Source: Halocatena marina
GTDB taxonomy: Archaea; Halobacteriota; Halobacteria; Halobacteriales; Haloarculaceae
Reading direction: 5' to 3'
Length of the DNA: 64,000 nucleotides
NCBI RefSeq assembly: GCF_025913575.1
Contig: NZ_CP109785.1
Location: forward strand, 3,038,001 to 3,102,000
Positions 28,228-37,703 of the stretch are shown here, one piece after another; position 1 is the first letter of the stretch; the number at the start of each line of letters is the position of its first letter. A model generated the notes under the pieces. That model saw nothing but the letters and a program-made list of their open reading frames with translations. It made no database searches and was not told where the DNA came from. The position numbers and the translations under genes are program-made.

Positions 28228-29610
28228 TTACAGCGCTGTTTCCGGTTCGGCTGTCGCTTTTGCTGCTCGTTCGGCCTCTACTTGCACGATGTACGAACGG
28301 TCGTCGGTGTATTCACGGGTACGTTCGAGTGCGCTTTGGGTGCCAATCTGGTTGAGTGACCAAGCTGCGCTCGCCCGTACATTGTCGTCTCCGTCGTCCG
28401 CAAGGAGGTCCGAAAGCGGTTCGATGGCTCGGGTATCACCGATGCGTCCGAGTGCTCTCGCAGCTGCACTACGGACCTCCGGTTCATCAGCAACGAGTCT
28501 GTCAGCGACGGTTTGGGTCGCTTCGTCTGATCCGATCTCCCCGATAGCTTTGAGCGTTACTTTCTGCAGAGCGGGATCAGTGTCGCCCTCGATGTACGGA
28601 AGGACCGTTTCGAGAGCTCTGTCGTCGCCGATTTTTCCGAGCACTTCGATTGAATCTTTGTCCCGCTTTTGTGCGCGCTGATTCATCTCTTCAAATGCCG
28701 CATCAGGACCCATCCGACACAGCGCATCGATGCAGTTCTCCTGCATGAACTGGGAATCGAGCTTATCTAGCGCGAGGAGAATCTTCTCAGGATCATTTTC
28801 CGACTCGGCAATGCGCACCACACTGAGTTCGGGTGGGTAATCCTTGCGATTCTCCGACGTCAGCTCGTCGTAAAATCCCAACTGTTTGAGCTGTTGGTGG
28901 ACAGTTAGATCGCTCCACTCCTGTGCTTCTTCGAGCTCGTTTTGCAGCTCTTCTGACGCTGCGAGAAGCGTATCGATGGTTTCCGCGTCGTCGTCTGGAT
29001 CGAGGTCTGCTGATTTGGTCGCATCCATCACGTTCGTGATGGTTCCCGTCACCGATTCGATGGATTCGTTTTCGATGGTGAAATCAGAATCGAGCGCCTC
29101 ATTCGCCGCTTCGAGAAACGACGCGACAGCTTCGATGACTTCCGATTTACCCTGCTCGGTCCATTGGGTCTCTGCGATCTTGACGCCGACCGAATCGAGT
29201 GTTTCGACGACGTCGCTCGCGTACGGACCGCGCTGTTCCTCGATCGCGTCACGAATCTCTTCGATACGCTCTTCGAGTTGAACGCGTGGATCCTCCTCAT
29301 CGTCATCGTCATCGCCGTCGTCTTCGTCTTCGGCGTCTGCATCGGGTTCTGGCAGTGCTTCGACGTCAGTGGCGACCGCATCGAGTCTTGCTTCGATTTC
29401 GTCGAGATCTGACTCCGTTTCTGCTGATTCGAGGTCTGTTTCGATCGATTCGAGTCGTTCAGAGAGCGCTTCTGGAGTGACTGGCTCATCGTCGTCGGTC
29501 GTTGGCTCCTCACTCTCGTTGGTCTCGGAAACGTCGGGATCGGTGTCTGTGGCTCCCGAGGCCTCCGTCGCGTCGGTCGTGGCCTCGGAGTCGTCATCCC
29601 CGTTACTCAT
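28228..29610 (-). CDS. HEAT-repeat protein with long acidic coiled-coil N-terminus
   Basis: The 460-residue product begins with ~110 residues dominated by Glu, Asp, Ser and Thr, including a D/E run at about 95-105, then a predicted coiled coil. From ~250 there are about five HEAT/PBS-lyase-like repeats (for example IDALCRMGPDAAFEEM, LKAIGEIGSDEATQTV and AARALGRIGDTRAIEPL). These repeats usually mediate protein binding. No catalytic motif is seen. It sits directly upstream of the PLD protein on the same strand. Confidence 0.85.
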   Translation of the reverse strand: MSNGDDDSEATTDATEASGATDTDPDVSETNESEEPTTDDDEPVTPEALSERLESIETDLESAETESDLDEIEARLDAVATDVEALPEPDADAEDEDDGDDDDDEEDPRVQLEERIEEIRDAIEEQRGPYASDVVETLDSVGVKIAETQWTEQGKSEVIEAVASFLEAANEALDSDFTIENESIESVTGTITNVMDATKSADLDPDDDAETIDTLLAASEELQNELEEAQEWSDLTVHQQLKQLGFYDELTSENRKDYPPELSVVRIAESENDPEKILLALDKLDSQFMQENCIDALCRMGPDAAFEEMNQRAQKRDKDSIEVLGKIGDDRALETVLPYIEGDTDPALQKVTLKAIGEIGSDEATQTVADRLVADEPEVRSAAARALGRIGDTRAIEPLSDLLADDGDDNVRASAAWSLNQIGTQSALERTREYTDDRSYIVQVEAERAAKATAEPETAL

Positions 29611-29750
29611 GCATCAGAATGCGATAGTCGGAGCCAAGAGCGTTTCCTTTCATCACTGATCGTGCGATCCGATTGGGTTGGGTGCTGATGTCAATTCAGG
29701 GATTGTAGCAAACCGCGAGATCTATACCTCGGTGCTCGCTACCGGCGAGT

Positions 29751-30185
29751 ATGGACCGTCGCACATTTCTCGCGACAACAATCGGTGTTACGAGTGTCGC
29801 ACTTTCTGGATGTCTCCGCCGAAGCGGTGCCCTCGCTTCCGATGAGTACGATATCGGAATGTCGTCGAATGCATTCAAACCCGAACAGTACACTACATCG
29901 GTCGGAGAGACTGTCGTCTGGGGCAACACTAATTCACGTCCACATTCCGTGACGGCATACGAAAGCGCGATCCCGAACGACGCTCAGTACTTCGCTTCAG
30001 GAGGATTTGAGTCCGAACAAAATGCACGAAAGTCGTGGCAGAATCAAAAGGGACGCAAAGGCGGGAAAATACTCACTGGTCAAACGTATTCACACACGTT
30101 TGAAATCCCCGGCACGTACAGCTACTTCTGTATCCCACACGAACCAGCTGGAATGGCGGGCTCAGTTGTTGTCGAAGAGGAATAA
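29751..30185 (+). CDS. halocyanin-like blue copper lipoprotein
   Basis: The 144-residue protein starts with a Tat-type signal (DRRTFLATT) and a lipobox (LSGC), so it is probably a lipid-anchored protein on the outer face of the membrane. The cupredoxin domain shows the type-1 copper ligands: His in RPHSVTAY, then Cys, His and Met in YFCIPHEPAGMAG. It would act as a mobile electron carrier. It stands alone between the HEAT gene and an empty region. Confidence 0.9.
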   Translation: MDRRTFLATTIGVTSVALSGCLRRSGALASDEYDIGMSSNAFKPEQYTTSVGETVVWGNTNSRPHSVTAYESAIPNDAQYFASGGFESEQNARKSWQNQKGRKGGKILTGQTYSHTFEIPGTYSYFCIPHEPAGMAGSVVVEEE

Positions 30186-30550
30186 GAGAGTATAAAACCT
30201 TGTTTGATTCCTATCTCCTTCTGCATCCAATAAGCGAGCGCGATTGTAGGTCGTGAATCTGATACTAGAGACGAGAAGCCCCAACAAGAGGTAGTACAGA
30301 ATATCATCCACGACCTCCGACGACATTCACACGTGATCGTTCGTATGACAGATCGCTCGTACAACAGAGTTATAGTACACGTGTGACCGTATCGAACAGC
30401 ATGTGTAGACACATTTCTTTGAATCTGGCAAACTACACACATTTCCAATACGGCTATAGACAAACAGTACTATTGACATATCCTGTGTCTAAAAGCGCAC
30501 AATAATTACGAAGGCAACAATAATAATGTCAATACCGAATAGACACCCGC
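30186..30550. other. intergenic region without a supported gene
   Basis: About 365 AT-richer bases between the convergent halocyanin-like gene and rps3ae. Only short, unlikely frames are present on either strand; a terminator for both genes would fall here, but I see no strong one. Confidence 0.6.
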
Positions 30551-31192
30551 TCAGTCTTCGATTTCGATATCGTCTTCTTCAATACTGACGGAAGTCTCTT
30601 CTTCTTCTGCGACTTCGTCAGGATGCGCTTCGAGCGTCGTTTTCTGGACTTCGACGCGTCGGAGCGGATAGATCGTTTTCGCTTCGTTGTAGATGCCACC
30701 CGAGAGCCGTCCGGTGACGATGCTGTCGATTAGCTCTTCGAACGTTCGCTCGGTGGCAGCGTTCTCGACGATGTCGATCATCTGTCGCCGGATGGCCATC
30801 TCTTGGCTGTGGTCTGCCTTTTTCGTCGTGTACGCGACAGGCTGGACCTGAAGACGGTAATCATCGGCCGTAAGAACGGTCACGTACGCGCTGATTTTCG
30901 AGGATCCTCGACGGACGAGGCTCCGGAGATAATCGCGCGTGAGTTCGTGCTTAACGAACCCTGTGTACGCGCTGTCGCTTCCCGTATCCGTGATTCTGAA
31001 TGTAAGCTTCGTGTTGTTCTCGCTGGCGTCGCTTTGCAGCGCGCCGAGCGTCGTTTCAATAGTGCGCCCGATGACTTGATCGGGCTCTCTTGCTACAGTT
31101 TCGCCGAGTTCGGCCCGGTCGAACTGCTCCGGGGCGAACACCGTATACCAGCGTTTCTCTCGTCTTCGTCGTGAGACTGATCGTTCACTCAT
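30551..31192 (-). CDS. rps3ae: 30S ribosomal protein S3Ae
   Basis: The 213-residue protein matches archaeal/eukaryal S3Ae (eS1): KRWYTVFAPEQFDRAELGET near the start and the conserved RRMIDIVENAATERTFEELI and YPLRRVEVQKTTL stretches. The acidic C-terminal tail is typical for halophiles. It is the last gene of rps15, recJ-like, pcc1, rps3ae, an order conserved in haloarchaea. Confidence 0.95.
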   Translation of the reverse strand: MSERSVSRRRREKRWYTVFAPEQFDRAELGETVAREPDQVIGRTIETTLGALQSDASENNTKLTFRITDTGSDSAYTGFVKHELTRDYLRSLVRRGSSKISAYVTVLTADDYRLQVQPVAYTTKKADHSQEMAIRRQMIDIVENAATERTFEELIDSIVTGRLSGGIYNEAKTIYPLRRVEVQKTTLEAHPDEVAEEEETSVSIEEDDIEIED

Positions 31193-31204
31193 GATTAGTT
31201 TCGT

Positions 31205-31438
31205 TCACTCATGCTTTTTCTCGTTCGTAAGCTGTGCTGCAACCGTGAGATTCGTGACATAGTCGTCGGCTGTTGTTCGTAGCCCACCCGTCGTCGGCCG
31301 CTCGATGACGGTTTCGACCGTCGCGTCGGTTACGGTTGTCTTCATTTCGGCGGTGTTGTCGGGACAGAGTGCGTCCGCGATGACCGTTGCGCGCTCATCG
31401 TTCCATTCCGTCCGGATAATCGCACGTCTGGCAGGCAT
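31205..31438 (-). CDS. pcc1: KEOPS complex subunit Pcc1-like
   Basis: This 77-residue protein fits Pcc1, the dimerisation subunit of the KEOPS tRNA t6A-modifying complex. The alternating strand pattern with MKTTVTDATVETVIERPTTGG and the small C-terminal helix TADDYVTNLTVAAQL are in keeping with the family. The start overlaps the stop of the upstream recJ-like gene by one base, consistent with tight coupling inside the S15-S3Ae operon. Confidence 0.82.
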   Translation of the reverse strand: MPARRAIIRTEWNDERATVIADALCPDNTAEMKTTVTDATVETVIERPTTGGLRTTADDYVTNLTVAAQLTNEKKHE

Positions 31439-32628
31439 CAGATCGCCTCCCGAAATGCGTCGACAAACGCGTCTTTCCGCGTCGTGATCGCTGATTGTGC
31501 GTACGCGTACCGTCCACGACCAGTTGCGCTCGCTTTTTCATCGACAGCAGCCACCGCTTCAGTCAGTGCCGCCGTTACATCTCGTTCTCGCTCGACTGCA
31601 GTTCCCGCAACCGCATCGTCTGCGATAGCGAGTACGACCGGCTCCTGCGAGCGGTAATCCCGAACGAGTCGGGCAACCGTTCCGATCGTTCCACTCTCGG
31701 AGGTCGTTTCGGTGATATCCGCAACGACGAGTCCCCGATATCGGGAGATATCGGCGTTGTGGATGGCTGTGTGAGCAGCGCGAGCGTGCTCGCGCCAACC
31801 GTCGAGTGCAGCCTCATAACAGTCGTGGCCAAGCGCCAGAGCGAGACCGATGCCGGGCCACGAACGCGCGAGCGCATCGAGCACGTCGGCATAGCCCGCG
31901 AGCGTGGCAAATGGCAGCTGTGTCGTTCCACCGACCTCCGCTACTCCGTACGGACAAACCGCCCGATCAATCGTCTCTGATGCCCGCGTTTTCGCTTCTC
32001 GAACGACCGAAAGAGCGAGCATCGACGCGACTACTCTACCGTGTTCGTCAAGATCGGGAGTGGCGCTGTCGGGAACGATGTCAGAAAGCGCCTCTGTTGC
32101 TGCTTCGAGATCACCGGAGAACGGCGCGTGGACGAGCGTCGTGTGCGCTAGTCCGTCAGCGAGATCCGTCGTCGGAACGCCGATTCCCGGGGTGCTATCG
32201 ATGTCCGTCGCTTCGATGTCGAACGCGTCCGTGTGTGCGCTCAAGTCTCGTTCAGCTGCAACGATTCCCGCGAGCGCGAGCACGAGTACAGGACCAGGAT
32301 CTGAAATAGAATTAGAATCCGATTCCGATTCATTCAGTGCCTGTGCAACTTCGAAGGCTCGGACGGACAGTGGCTCCTCGATAATCGCTACGTTGCCATC
32401 TGCGCGGCCGATGGTAACCGTCATATCCGCTTCACTCTCGCCAACCTCGTTTCGGGCGACGCTCGCCTGAAACGGTACTGTAAGCGTCTGAGCGAGGACG
32501 CCCGTTGCAGCTAGTGCGTCACCGTCGGGTGTCGTAACGAGGCGGACGAAATCCGCCTCGCAGAGCTGTGCAGCGATCTCGCTCGCTGCGGGGGCAGGCT
32601 CAGATCTGGAATGATCGGCGGTGGACAT
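31438..32628 (-). CDS. archaeal RecJ/Cdc45-like protein
   Basis: The 396-residue protein occupies the slot of the haloarchaeal RecJ-like (Cdc45/RecJ-related) gene between rps15 and pcc1. VRLVTTPDGDALAATGVL resembles DHH motif I (D-x-D), and LVLALAGIVAAERDLSA the following segment, but a clear DHH triad is not visible in the middle, so catalysis may be lost or weakened. Archaeal relatives associate with the replisome through GINS. The assignment rests on motif I and conserved gene order. Confidence 0.7.
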   Translation of the reverse strand: MSTADHSRSEPAPAASEIAAQLCEADFVRLVTTPDGDALAATGVLAQTLTVPFQASVARNEVGESEADMTVTIGRADGNVAIIEEPLSVRAFEVAQALNESESDSNSISDPGPVLVLALAGIVAAERDLSAHTDAFDIEATDIDSTPGIGVPTTDLADGLAHTTLVHAPFSGDLEAATEALSDIVPDSATPDLDEHGRVVASMLALSVVREAKTRASETIDRAVCPYGVAEVGGTTQLPFATLAGYADVLDALARSWPGIGLALALGHDCYEAALDGWREHARAAHTAIHNADISRYRGLVVADITETTSESGTIGTVARLVRDYRSQEPVVLAIADDAVAGTAVERERDVTAALTEAVAAVDEKASATGRGRYAYAQSAITTRKDAFVDAFREAI

Positions 32629-32663
32629 CTGTCGTGTCTGGTTCTACGCTGTGCTTTCCGCTC

Positions 32664-33134
32664 TTACTCGTCTTCGAGGAGGCGCTTTGCCGACTCGTAG
32701 GTGTACTTGAACTCCTCATCGAGGACGTCGCCACGGTGGTAGTCCGCCAGCCGGCGAACCTTCGATTCCGTGTTCTGGAGCGCCCGTTTGTTCTGGTGGT
32801 CGCCAGGATTCTTTTCCATGTGTTCGTACAGACGAACAGCACGTTCGAGGAGATTCCTGAGATCTTCTGGAATGTCAGATCTGGCGTCGTGCTCCTCAAG
32901 GATCCCGGTTACTTTCTTCCCTGTCGCCAACTTGATATTTGGAATTGGGACGCCCTGTACGCCCTCGTCGCGGAGCTTGAGCCCGATGGTACTCGGGTCG
33001 TGGCCCTGCTCTGCAAGGTCGACGACGCGCTCTTCGATTGCGTCGGTGTCTACGTCACTCCACTCCGGTGGTTCGTCTGCCGCAGGGCGGTCCGAACCGG
33101 ACGACCCTCGACGGCGTGTATGCATTCGTGCCAT
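32664..33134 (-). CDS. rps15: 30S ribosomal protein S15
   Basis: The 156-residue protein begins MARMHTRRRGSSGSDRP, the archaeal/eukaryal S15 start, with the uS15 core (DLRNLLERAVRLYEHMEKNP and RALQNTESKVRRLADYHR) in the C-terminal half. ATG at 33134 is chosen over an in-frame ATG seven codons upstream because it gives the family N-terminus. It heads the operon leading to rps3ae. Confidence 0.95.
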   Translation of the reverse strand: MARMHTRRRGSSGSDRPAADEPPEWSDVDTDAIEERVVDLAEQGHDPSTIGLKLRDEGVQGVPIPNIKLATGKKVTGILEEHDARSDIPEDLRNLLERAVRLYEHMEKNPGDHQNKRALQNTESKVRRLADYHRGDVLDEEFKYTYESAKRLLEDE

Positions 33135-33359
33135 AGAGATGAATTGGAACCGCACGAATCGCTACTCCATGCAGCCGCTCATGCGAACGGCTGCTGCACT
33201 ACCGCACTCCCAGAGCCGCGAAATCTCGCGGCCACGTCGGATATGCGGCCGTGCCGTTCCCATTTGGAACTATCCCGTCGTCCTCAAAACGGTTTCTACT
33301 CTCTTGCGGTCTCGACGCTTCGATGGGGTTAAGTTACAGGACAAGGTACGATTTGGTGC

Positions 33360-33431
33360 GGGCTCGTAGATCAGGGGTAGATCACTCCCTTGGCATGGGA
33401 GAGGCCCCGGGTTCAAATCCCGGCGAGTCCA
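33360..33431 (+). tRNA. tRNA-Ala, anticodon GGC
   Basis: A full cloverleaf can be folded: acceptor GGGCTCG/CGAGTCC with one G-T pair, an anticodon stem CTCCC/GGGAG with loop TTGGCAT (anticodon GGC), and a T arm CCGGG-TTCAAAT-CCCGG. Discriminator base A at 33431. CCA is not encoded, as usual in haloarchaea. No intron. It stands at the left border of a low-GC accessory region. Confidence 0.96.
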
Positions 33432-33687
33432 TTCACGTCGTGTGTTCCCACACTGAACTGACGGCGATAACTTCTATTTAATCTTTCACCACGAAATAGA
33501 TCCGTTTCCGGAGTCATTACAATGACTGGAGTCGGCATCCATCACGGAGTCCCATCCCTCGCAGTAGAGCGATTAGGCGCATTGAAATAAGTTGGTTGAC
33601 AATAAGACGTTCGCAGATATTGGTGTGGGTGGGAAGTTCCTCATTTTTGATAATAACTTTATATTGTTTTGTGTGATAGAGGAGATT

Positions 33688-34365
33688 ATGTTTGTTCCGA
33701 CGGGCACTAATTCTCCTCTCAAAACAGTTACAACAGATCAACGCGAGGCTCTCCGGAATTTTTTCGGAAACTGTGTCGAGAATGATGTATTTGATTTCAC
33801 TGACCCATTGATGGTTGCACTTGTGTTATCTGGAGATAAGCCCGCTGCATCGATTGACCCATCAACAGATCACTTTCCAGACCATCGGTGGACACCGCAC
33901 ACGGGACTCAAAGAACTGTGTGATACGATGAATATCGTCGCGTATAAGCGCCGAGACCTTGGGTGGTGGTTCGTTGCCCCCGTGTACGGACGGCTCGATC
34001 TTTTACCGTCAAGCAATCGTACCGAACGCAGTGATGAATGGATGCGGCGTCTCGGCGTCATCTTCGGATATCCATCCAGTGCCATCGATTACTTTCTTGG
34101 AGCCAAGGGAGAGTGGACAGAGCCACGAGAGCGTGTTGCAAACGGCCAGTTTTCGTCCGACGAAATGGTCGATGCAGGATTCGTCGTCTATCGGCATGAT
34201 GATTCGGTTGAGGGATACGAACGGGCGATTGAGACAGGGAGGCGCATCCGCGATCGACTCGAAGGGCTTGCCGAGGAGTGGGATGTACCAGAACTCGCAA
34301 CGGTAGTCTCTGAACATCAACAGCAACTACTCGATGAAGTCACACCCGAAAAAACAGTCCAATAG
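33688..34365 (+). CDS. protein of unknown function
   Basis: The 225-residue acidic product has no motif I can name. It has an N-terminal helix, a central aromatic-rich segment (RRDLGWWFVAPVYGRLDLLP) and a C-terminal coiled region (IETGRRIRDRLEGLAEEW). There is no signal peptide or membrane helix. The open frame goes back to a TTG at 33592, but the ATG at 33688 starts where the composition becomes protein-like. First gene after tRNA-Ala, alone on its strand. Confidence 0.65.
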   Translation: MFVPTGTNSPLKTVTTDQREALRNFFGNCVENDVFDFTDPLMVALVLSGDKPAASIDPSTDHFPDHRWTPHTGLKELCDTMNIVAYKRRDLGWWFVAPVYGRLDLLPSSNRTERSDEWMRRLGVIFGYPSSAIDYFLGAKGEWTEPRERVANGQFSSDEMVDAGFVVYRHDDSVEGYERAIETGRRIRDRLEGLAEEWDVPELATVVSEHQQQLLDEVTPEKTVQ

Positions 34366-35083
34366 GGCCTAAAGGAACATATTGCAGCCGTTACATCTTT
34401 GACTCCCGTTCGCGCTGGGGTCGATTTTGTGCTTTCTACCGCAATTATCACATACTACTGTCTTTTTCGCCATCATATATTAACCTCCAAATTAATACAA
34501 TGTCCTTTGAAAGATTATTTGTTGTCGTTCAACAGGATACCGGCCATGTGCGGCCAGTACGTCCTCAATCACGAAGCGGTTATTTTTCGGTAGCGGTCGG
34601 TGCCTCCCTCTGTGTAGACTGGAATGTCTTATTCGTCTCAACTGAGATCTCTTCGACTGTTTCTCCGTTCTCCGATAACAGTATCCAGTCTCCAGACCCC
34701 GGAGTAAAATAAACCGTCAGCAGACTGTGTTCAAATCCGGTTAATCACAAATAGAATAAAGATTCGTGGATAGTTCACAAGCACAAAGCAGTCGATCGCT
34801 CCTCGTCACGAACAACTAAATCGAGACATCATCGAAGGACGAACGAGTACGCCGACCCTATATTCATGAAAACATCATCGATAGATAATAATAGTGTATT
34901 TTTTGCAATAAAACTGTGCTATACGCCGTCTGATTACCTCAGATACCTGTCTCTCGACACTCCTAAATGAAAATACGTGTCAAAATTAATATTTATAGAA
35001 TATTCCGAACGCTAGCGAATGACGATTCTCGCTGATGACTCGAAGAGCTATCAGTAGTATCCGATCTTTACTCTCGATCCAGT
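34366..35083. other. low-GC intergenic region with one gene remnant
   Basis: About 720 bp, rich in A/T. It includes a start-less minus-strand reading frame (34581-34744, listed separately), a TTCAAATCC match to the tRNA T-loop at about 34730, and the AT-rich run before the next gene (34979-35000). Nothing else protein-like was found on either strand. Confidence 0.55.
34581..34744 (-). pseudogene. C-terminal remnant of an unidentified gene
   Basis: On the minus strand a frame of 54 codons reads as an acidic haloarchaeal protein (VYFTPGSGDWILLSENGE, then TVEEISVETNK) and ends in TAA at 34581-34583. It is preceded by an in-frame TGA and contains no ATG, GTG or TTG, so it looks like the tail of a deleted gene. 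I cannot name the family. Confidence 0.4.
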
Positions 35084-35950
35084 ATGGAAAAATTTAATAC
35101 TGGCGGAACAATCAGGTTGATAGAACCAATGTCTAAATCAGAACGGTTCAAATTCGGAGAGATAACTCTTCCGAACGCCTCACTTCCTTCTTCAAAAGAC
35201 GTTTACGACGCGGTCAAAGCGATGGGCAAAAGCGGTAAAAAAATCGATCAACAAAATCAAATCACAGACAGTGTTTCACCGAGCGGTAGTGAAAGCGGTC
35301 AGGCTGCGTTTCTCGGAGATGCTCACGACGAATACTCGTACTGTCATTTCCAATACCAGTTACAGACAGAGAGTCGAACGATTATCGCGAAAAACACCAG
35401 GAATCACAGAGAATCAGGAACGGAATCGGCAGCGGTCTGCTCTCGTGTCTTCTATTTCGAAAACGGACAGTTCGCAGTCGAATCGACACGAGACGACGTA
35501 GATCGACGGATACCAGAATTCATCGGAGAGATAACAAACACCGACACAGACGGTGGATACGAATTTTACGACACAGTCCCAATTGCTGCAGAACGCAGAG
35601 TGTGGGAGCACGATCTGGATAACAAGTCAGATTCGGTAGACCGGAAAGATAACGAGAGTGGCATTCACTCACGGCAACAGACATCAATTGATCTCACAGA
35701 AGAGACAGCGTATGCAACATCCCGCGAGACGTCAGACGCCAATCAAGAGACTGATATCGTCGATGAAATGGCGAAGAAAATGCACCAGTTGGGCGCTGGA
35801 ACACACGATGACCAAACTGGCGAAATCTTCGCCTCGGGAACAGTGGTGACAACGTGGAGTGAAACGGACTGGCCGAGTGACGCAACGACAGAGCGGAGAG
35901 CCGAAACGATTCGTGAGAAGATTGTGCCCTATCTCCGTCAACACTCTTAA
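35084..35950 (+). CDS. protein of unknown function (orphan)
   Basis: The 288-residue product is hydrophilic, acidic and Ser/Thr/Asp-rich, with lower GC than its neighbours. An N-terminal segment (FKFGEITLPNASLPSS, then KDVYDAVKAMGKSGKK) and a C-terminal helix pair (IVDEMAKKMHQLGAG and RAETIREKIVPYLRQH) flank a long variable centre. No domain, signal or membrane helix is recognised. ATG at 35129 (MSKSERFKF) is an alternative start. An AT-rich element lies ~85-105 bp upstream. It may be specific to this lineage or acquired. Confidence 0.6.
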   Translation: MEKFNTGGTIRLIEPMSKSERFKFGEITLPNASLPSSKDVYDAVKAMGKSGKKIDQQNQITDSVSPSGSESGQAAFLGDAHDEYSYCHFQYQLQTESRTIIAKNTRNHRESGTESAAVCSRVFYFENGQFAVESTRDDVDRRIPEFIGEITNTDTDGGYEFYDTVPIAAERRVWEHDLDNKSDSVDRKDNESGIHSRQQTSIDLTEETAYATSRETSDANQETDIVDEMAKKMHQLGAGTHDDQTGEIFASGTVVTTWSETDWPSDATTERRAETIREKIVPYLRQHS

Positions 35951-37290
35951 TTGTGCGATCGTTGAATCCGAGTATGACCGAATATATCGGACAGAAGATT
36001 ATTTCCGCTACCGAAATAGGAAATCACCTCCTCGTCGTAGTGTCTGTCCGAAATGTATTTTCTCATTGAATTTCAAATTTTATAACCATAATGGATTCGA
36101 TGCACGTGCTAATAGAAATGCAGAGATGGCTGTGTGACTTCGAATCACGAGTACCATTGTGGTATAAAGTGACTGAAATATGTTAAGATCGAAATTATGA
36201 AATTCAGAGTATACTATTTCTAATAATTATTTCAACATATCATGGAAGACTACTGAACGTTATAATCGGCAAAATAGACGGTGGTGGCAGTAATTTTTTA
36301 ATTCTGTATTTACAATAGTCCGATATATGTTATATCTTCTATCTGTATCAGAACCATTCATTTCTGATTACGACATAAAATAAAATGATATACGAACAGT
36401 CATATTATCTCTTCACTTGAGCACACATAATCGATAGGTGGGCCATGCTTCAACTCATCATCATCATGGGATTCGAGATATCTTATTTGATTTCTTATAC
36501 AATACGATTGCAGTAGCATTGAGAGTACGGTAATAGGATCCGGTAGGTCTCAACCACTCATCACAGGCCTCTACGAGAGAATAACTGGGTCTGAGTCATA
36601 ATGATCGATCACAGCATCAGCGACTTTGCTTGGTACAACAGTTTCCTCGAACTGTCCACACAATTGTTGGCAACGAAAACAGAGCGAACAACTAACAGTC
36701 GACACGTGAGTGATCGAAGAGATAAAGTAACGAATGGGAAATCAACGTTGCTATCGCAAGCAGATACATCAAGAACAACTGAAAATTCAGTGAGTGATTA
36801 GCAGAGATATTCACGGTAACGAAGTCTCTAATTGACGTTGACGATGAATAACTCCTTTGTAAACGGGAGAATCAATGTTCTCGAATCATCTGAATACGTT
36901 GCAGCATCTCGATTACGAGTGCATCAAACCGGCAAAGTGTACTCGACATCCGTCGAAAGATCAATTGAGAAACATTTATCGGTGGGTTTTTTGATAGGAA
37001 CTAAGCAAACAGTATCGATACCGGTACTGTCGATACGATTCGGTAGACGAAACCGACCAACTACTGGTCGGAAATTTTGACGATATACCAGTAAGTCCAC
37101 ATTAACCAAATAGACAATCCCCGGTATTAAACGGTCTTAGTCAATTTTCTGTTATTAAACTCAGAGGACAGCATGATGCATTCGTGAATCGGGCGACAAT
37201 CGGTAGTATATCCATCATTCTCGGTGTGCCAAGGAGTTTCTTGTATTCCCCAACGATAGACTTATTTGTGAACGGATACAACGTAGGCAT
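35951..37290. other. long AT-rich region without a supported gene
   Basis: About 1.34 kb of clearly lower GC. Frames of 66 codons (36601-36801) and 82 codons (36832-37080) are open on the plus strand, but their composition (many Arg, Ser and Thr, few acidic residues) is not like haloarchaeal proteins and no motif is seen. I found no tRNA, transposase motif or long repeat. It is probably decayed accessory DNA. Confidence 0.5.
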
Positions 37291-37575
37291 ATGCACGACT
37301 TGACTGGTTTCCAGCGTGACCTGCTGTACGTGATTGCTGGTCGTGAAGAACCACACGGTCTCGCGATCAAAGATGAGCTCGAAGACTATTACGAAAAAGA
37401 GATTCATCACGGCCGCCTATATCCGAATCTCGATACCCTCGTCGAAAAGGGGCTGGTCGAAAAGGGACAGTTAGACCGACGCACCAACTACTACGAAGTG
37501 ACTCGACGCGGGCAGCGTGAGATCGAAGCCCGCAACGAGTGGGAGGATGAATATCTCGAAGCAGAAGGCGTATAA
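37291..37575 (+). CDS. PadR-family transcription regulator
   Basis: The 94-residue protein is a single winged-helix domain: LTGFQRDLLYVIAG at the start, HGLAIKDELEDYY as helix 2, the recognition helix HHGRLYPNLDTLVEKGLVEK and the wing LDRRTNYYEVTRRGQREI. It matches the short haloarchaeal PadR-like group without the C-terminal dimerisation helix domain. The target is unknown; no drug transporter lies beside it. Confidence 0.9.
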   Translation: MHDLTGFQRDLLYVIAGREEPHGLAIKDELEDYYEKEIHHGRLYPNLDTLVEKGLVEKGQLDRRTNYYEVTRRGQREIEARNEWEDEYLEAEGV

Positions 37576-37703
37576 CGTCAACGAAAAATTATTTTTGGCA
37601 GAGAATCACCGACAACCGATCCAGAACTACTGACACCGCTGATAACTATTGAGGAAGTAAGCGCAAGTAATCTTTTTCTGGTTGTCTCCTGATTCTACGA
37701 ATC

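Noticed and set aside
34546..34593. MCGQYV start as an SRAP (HMCES) peptidase N-terminus
   Set aside because: Only the first few residues resemble the MCGRY start and the frame stops after 15 codons. The minus-strand remnant explains the region better.
35859..36137. 92-codon plus-strand frame after the orphan gene
   Set aside because: It overlaps the orphan gene's 3' end; composition is strongly basic and no motif is seen. Likely a chance frame.
36601..37080. 66- and 82-codon frames in the AT-rich region as small proteins
   Set aside because: They lack acidic character and have no promoter-like element or homologous motif, so I left them as part of the empty region.
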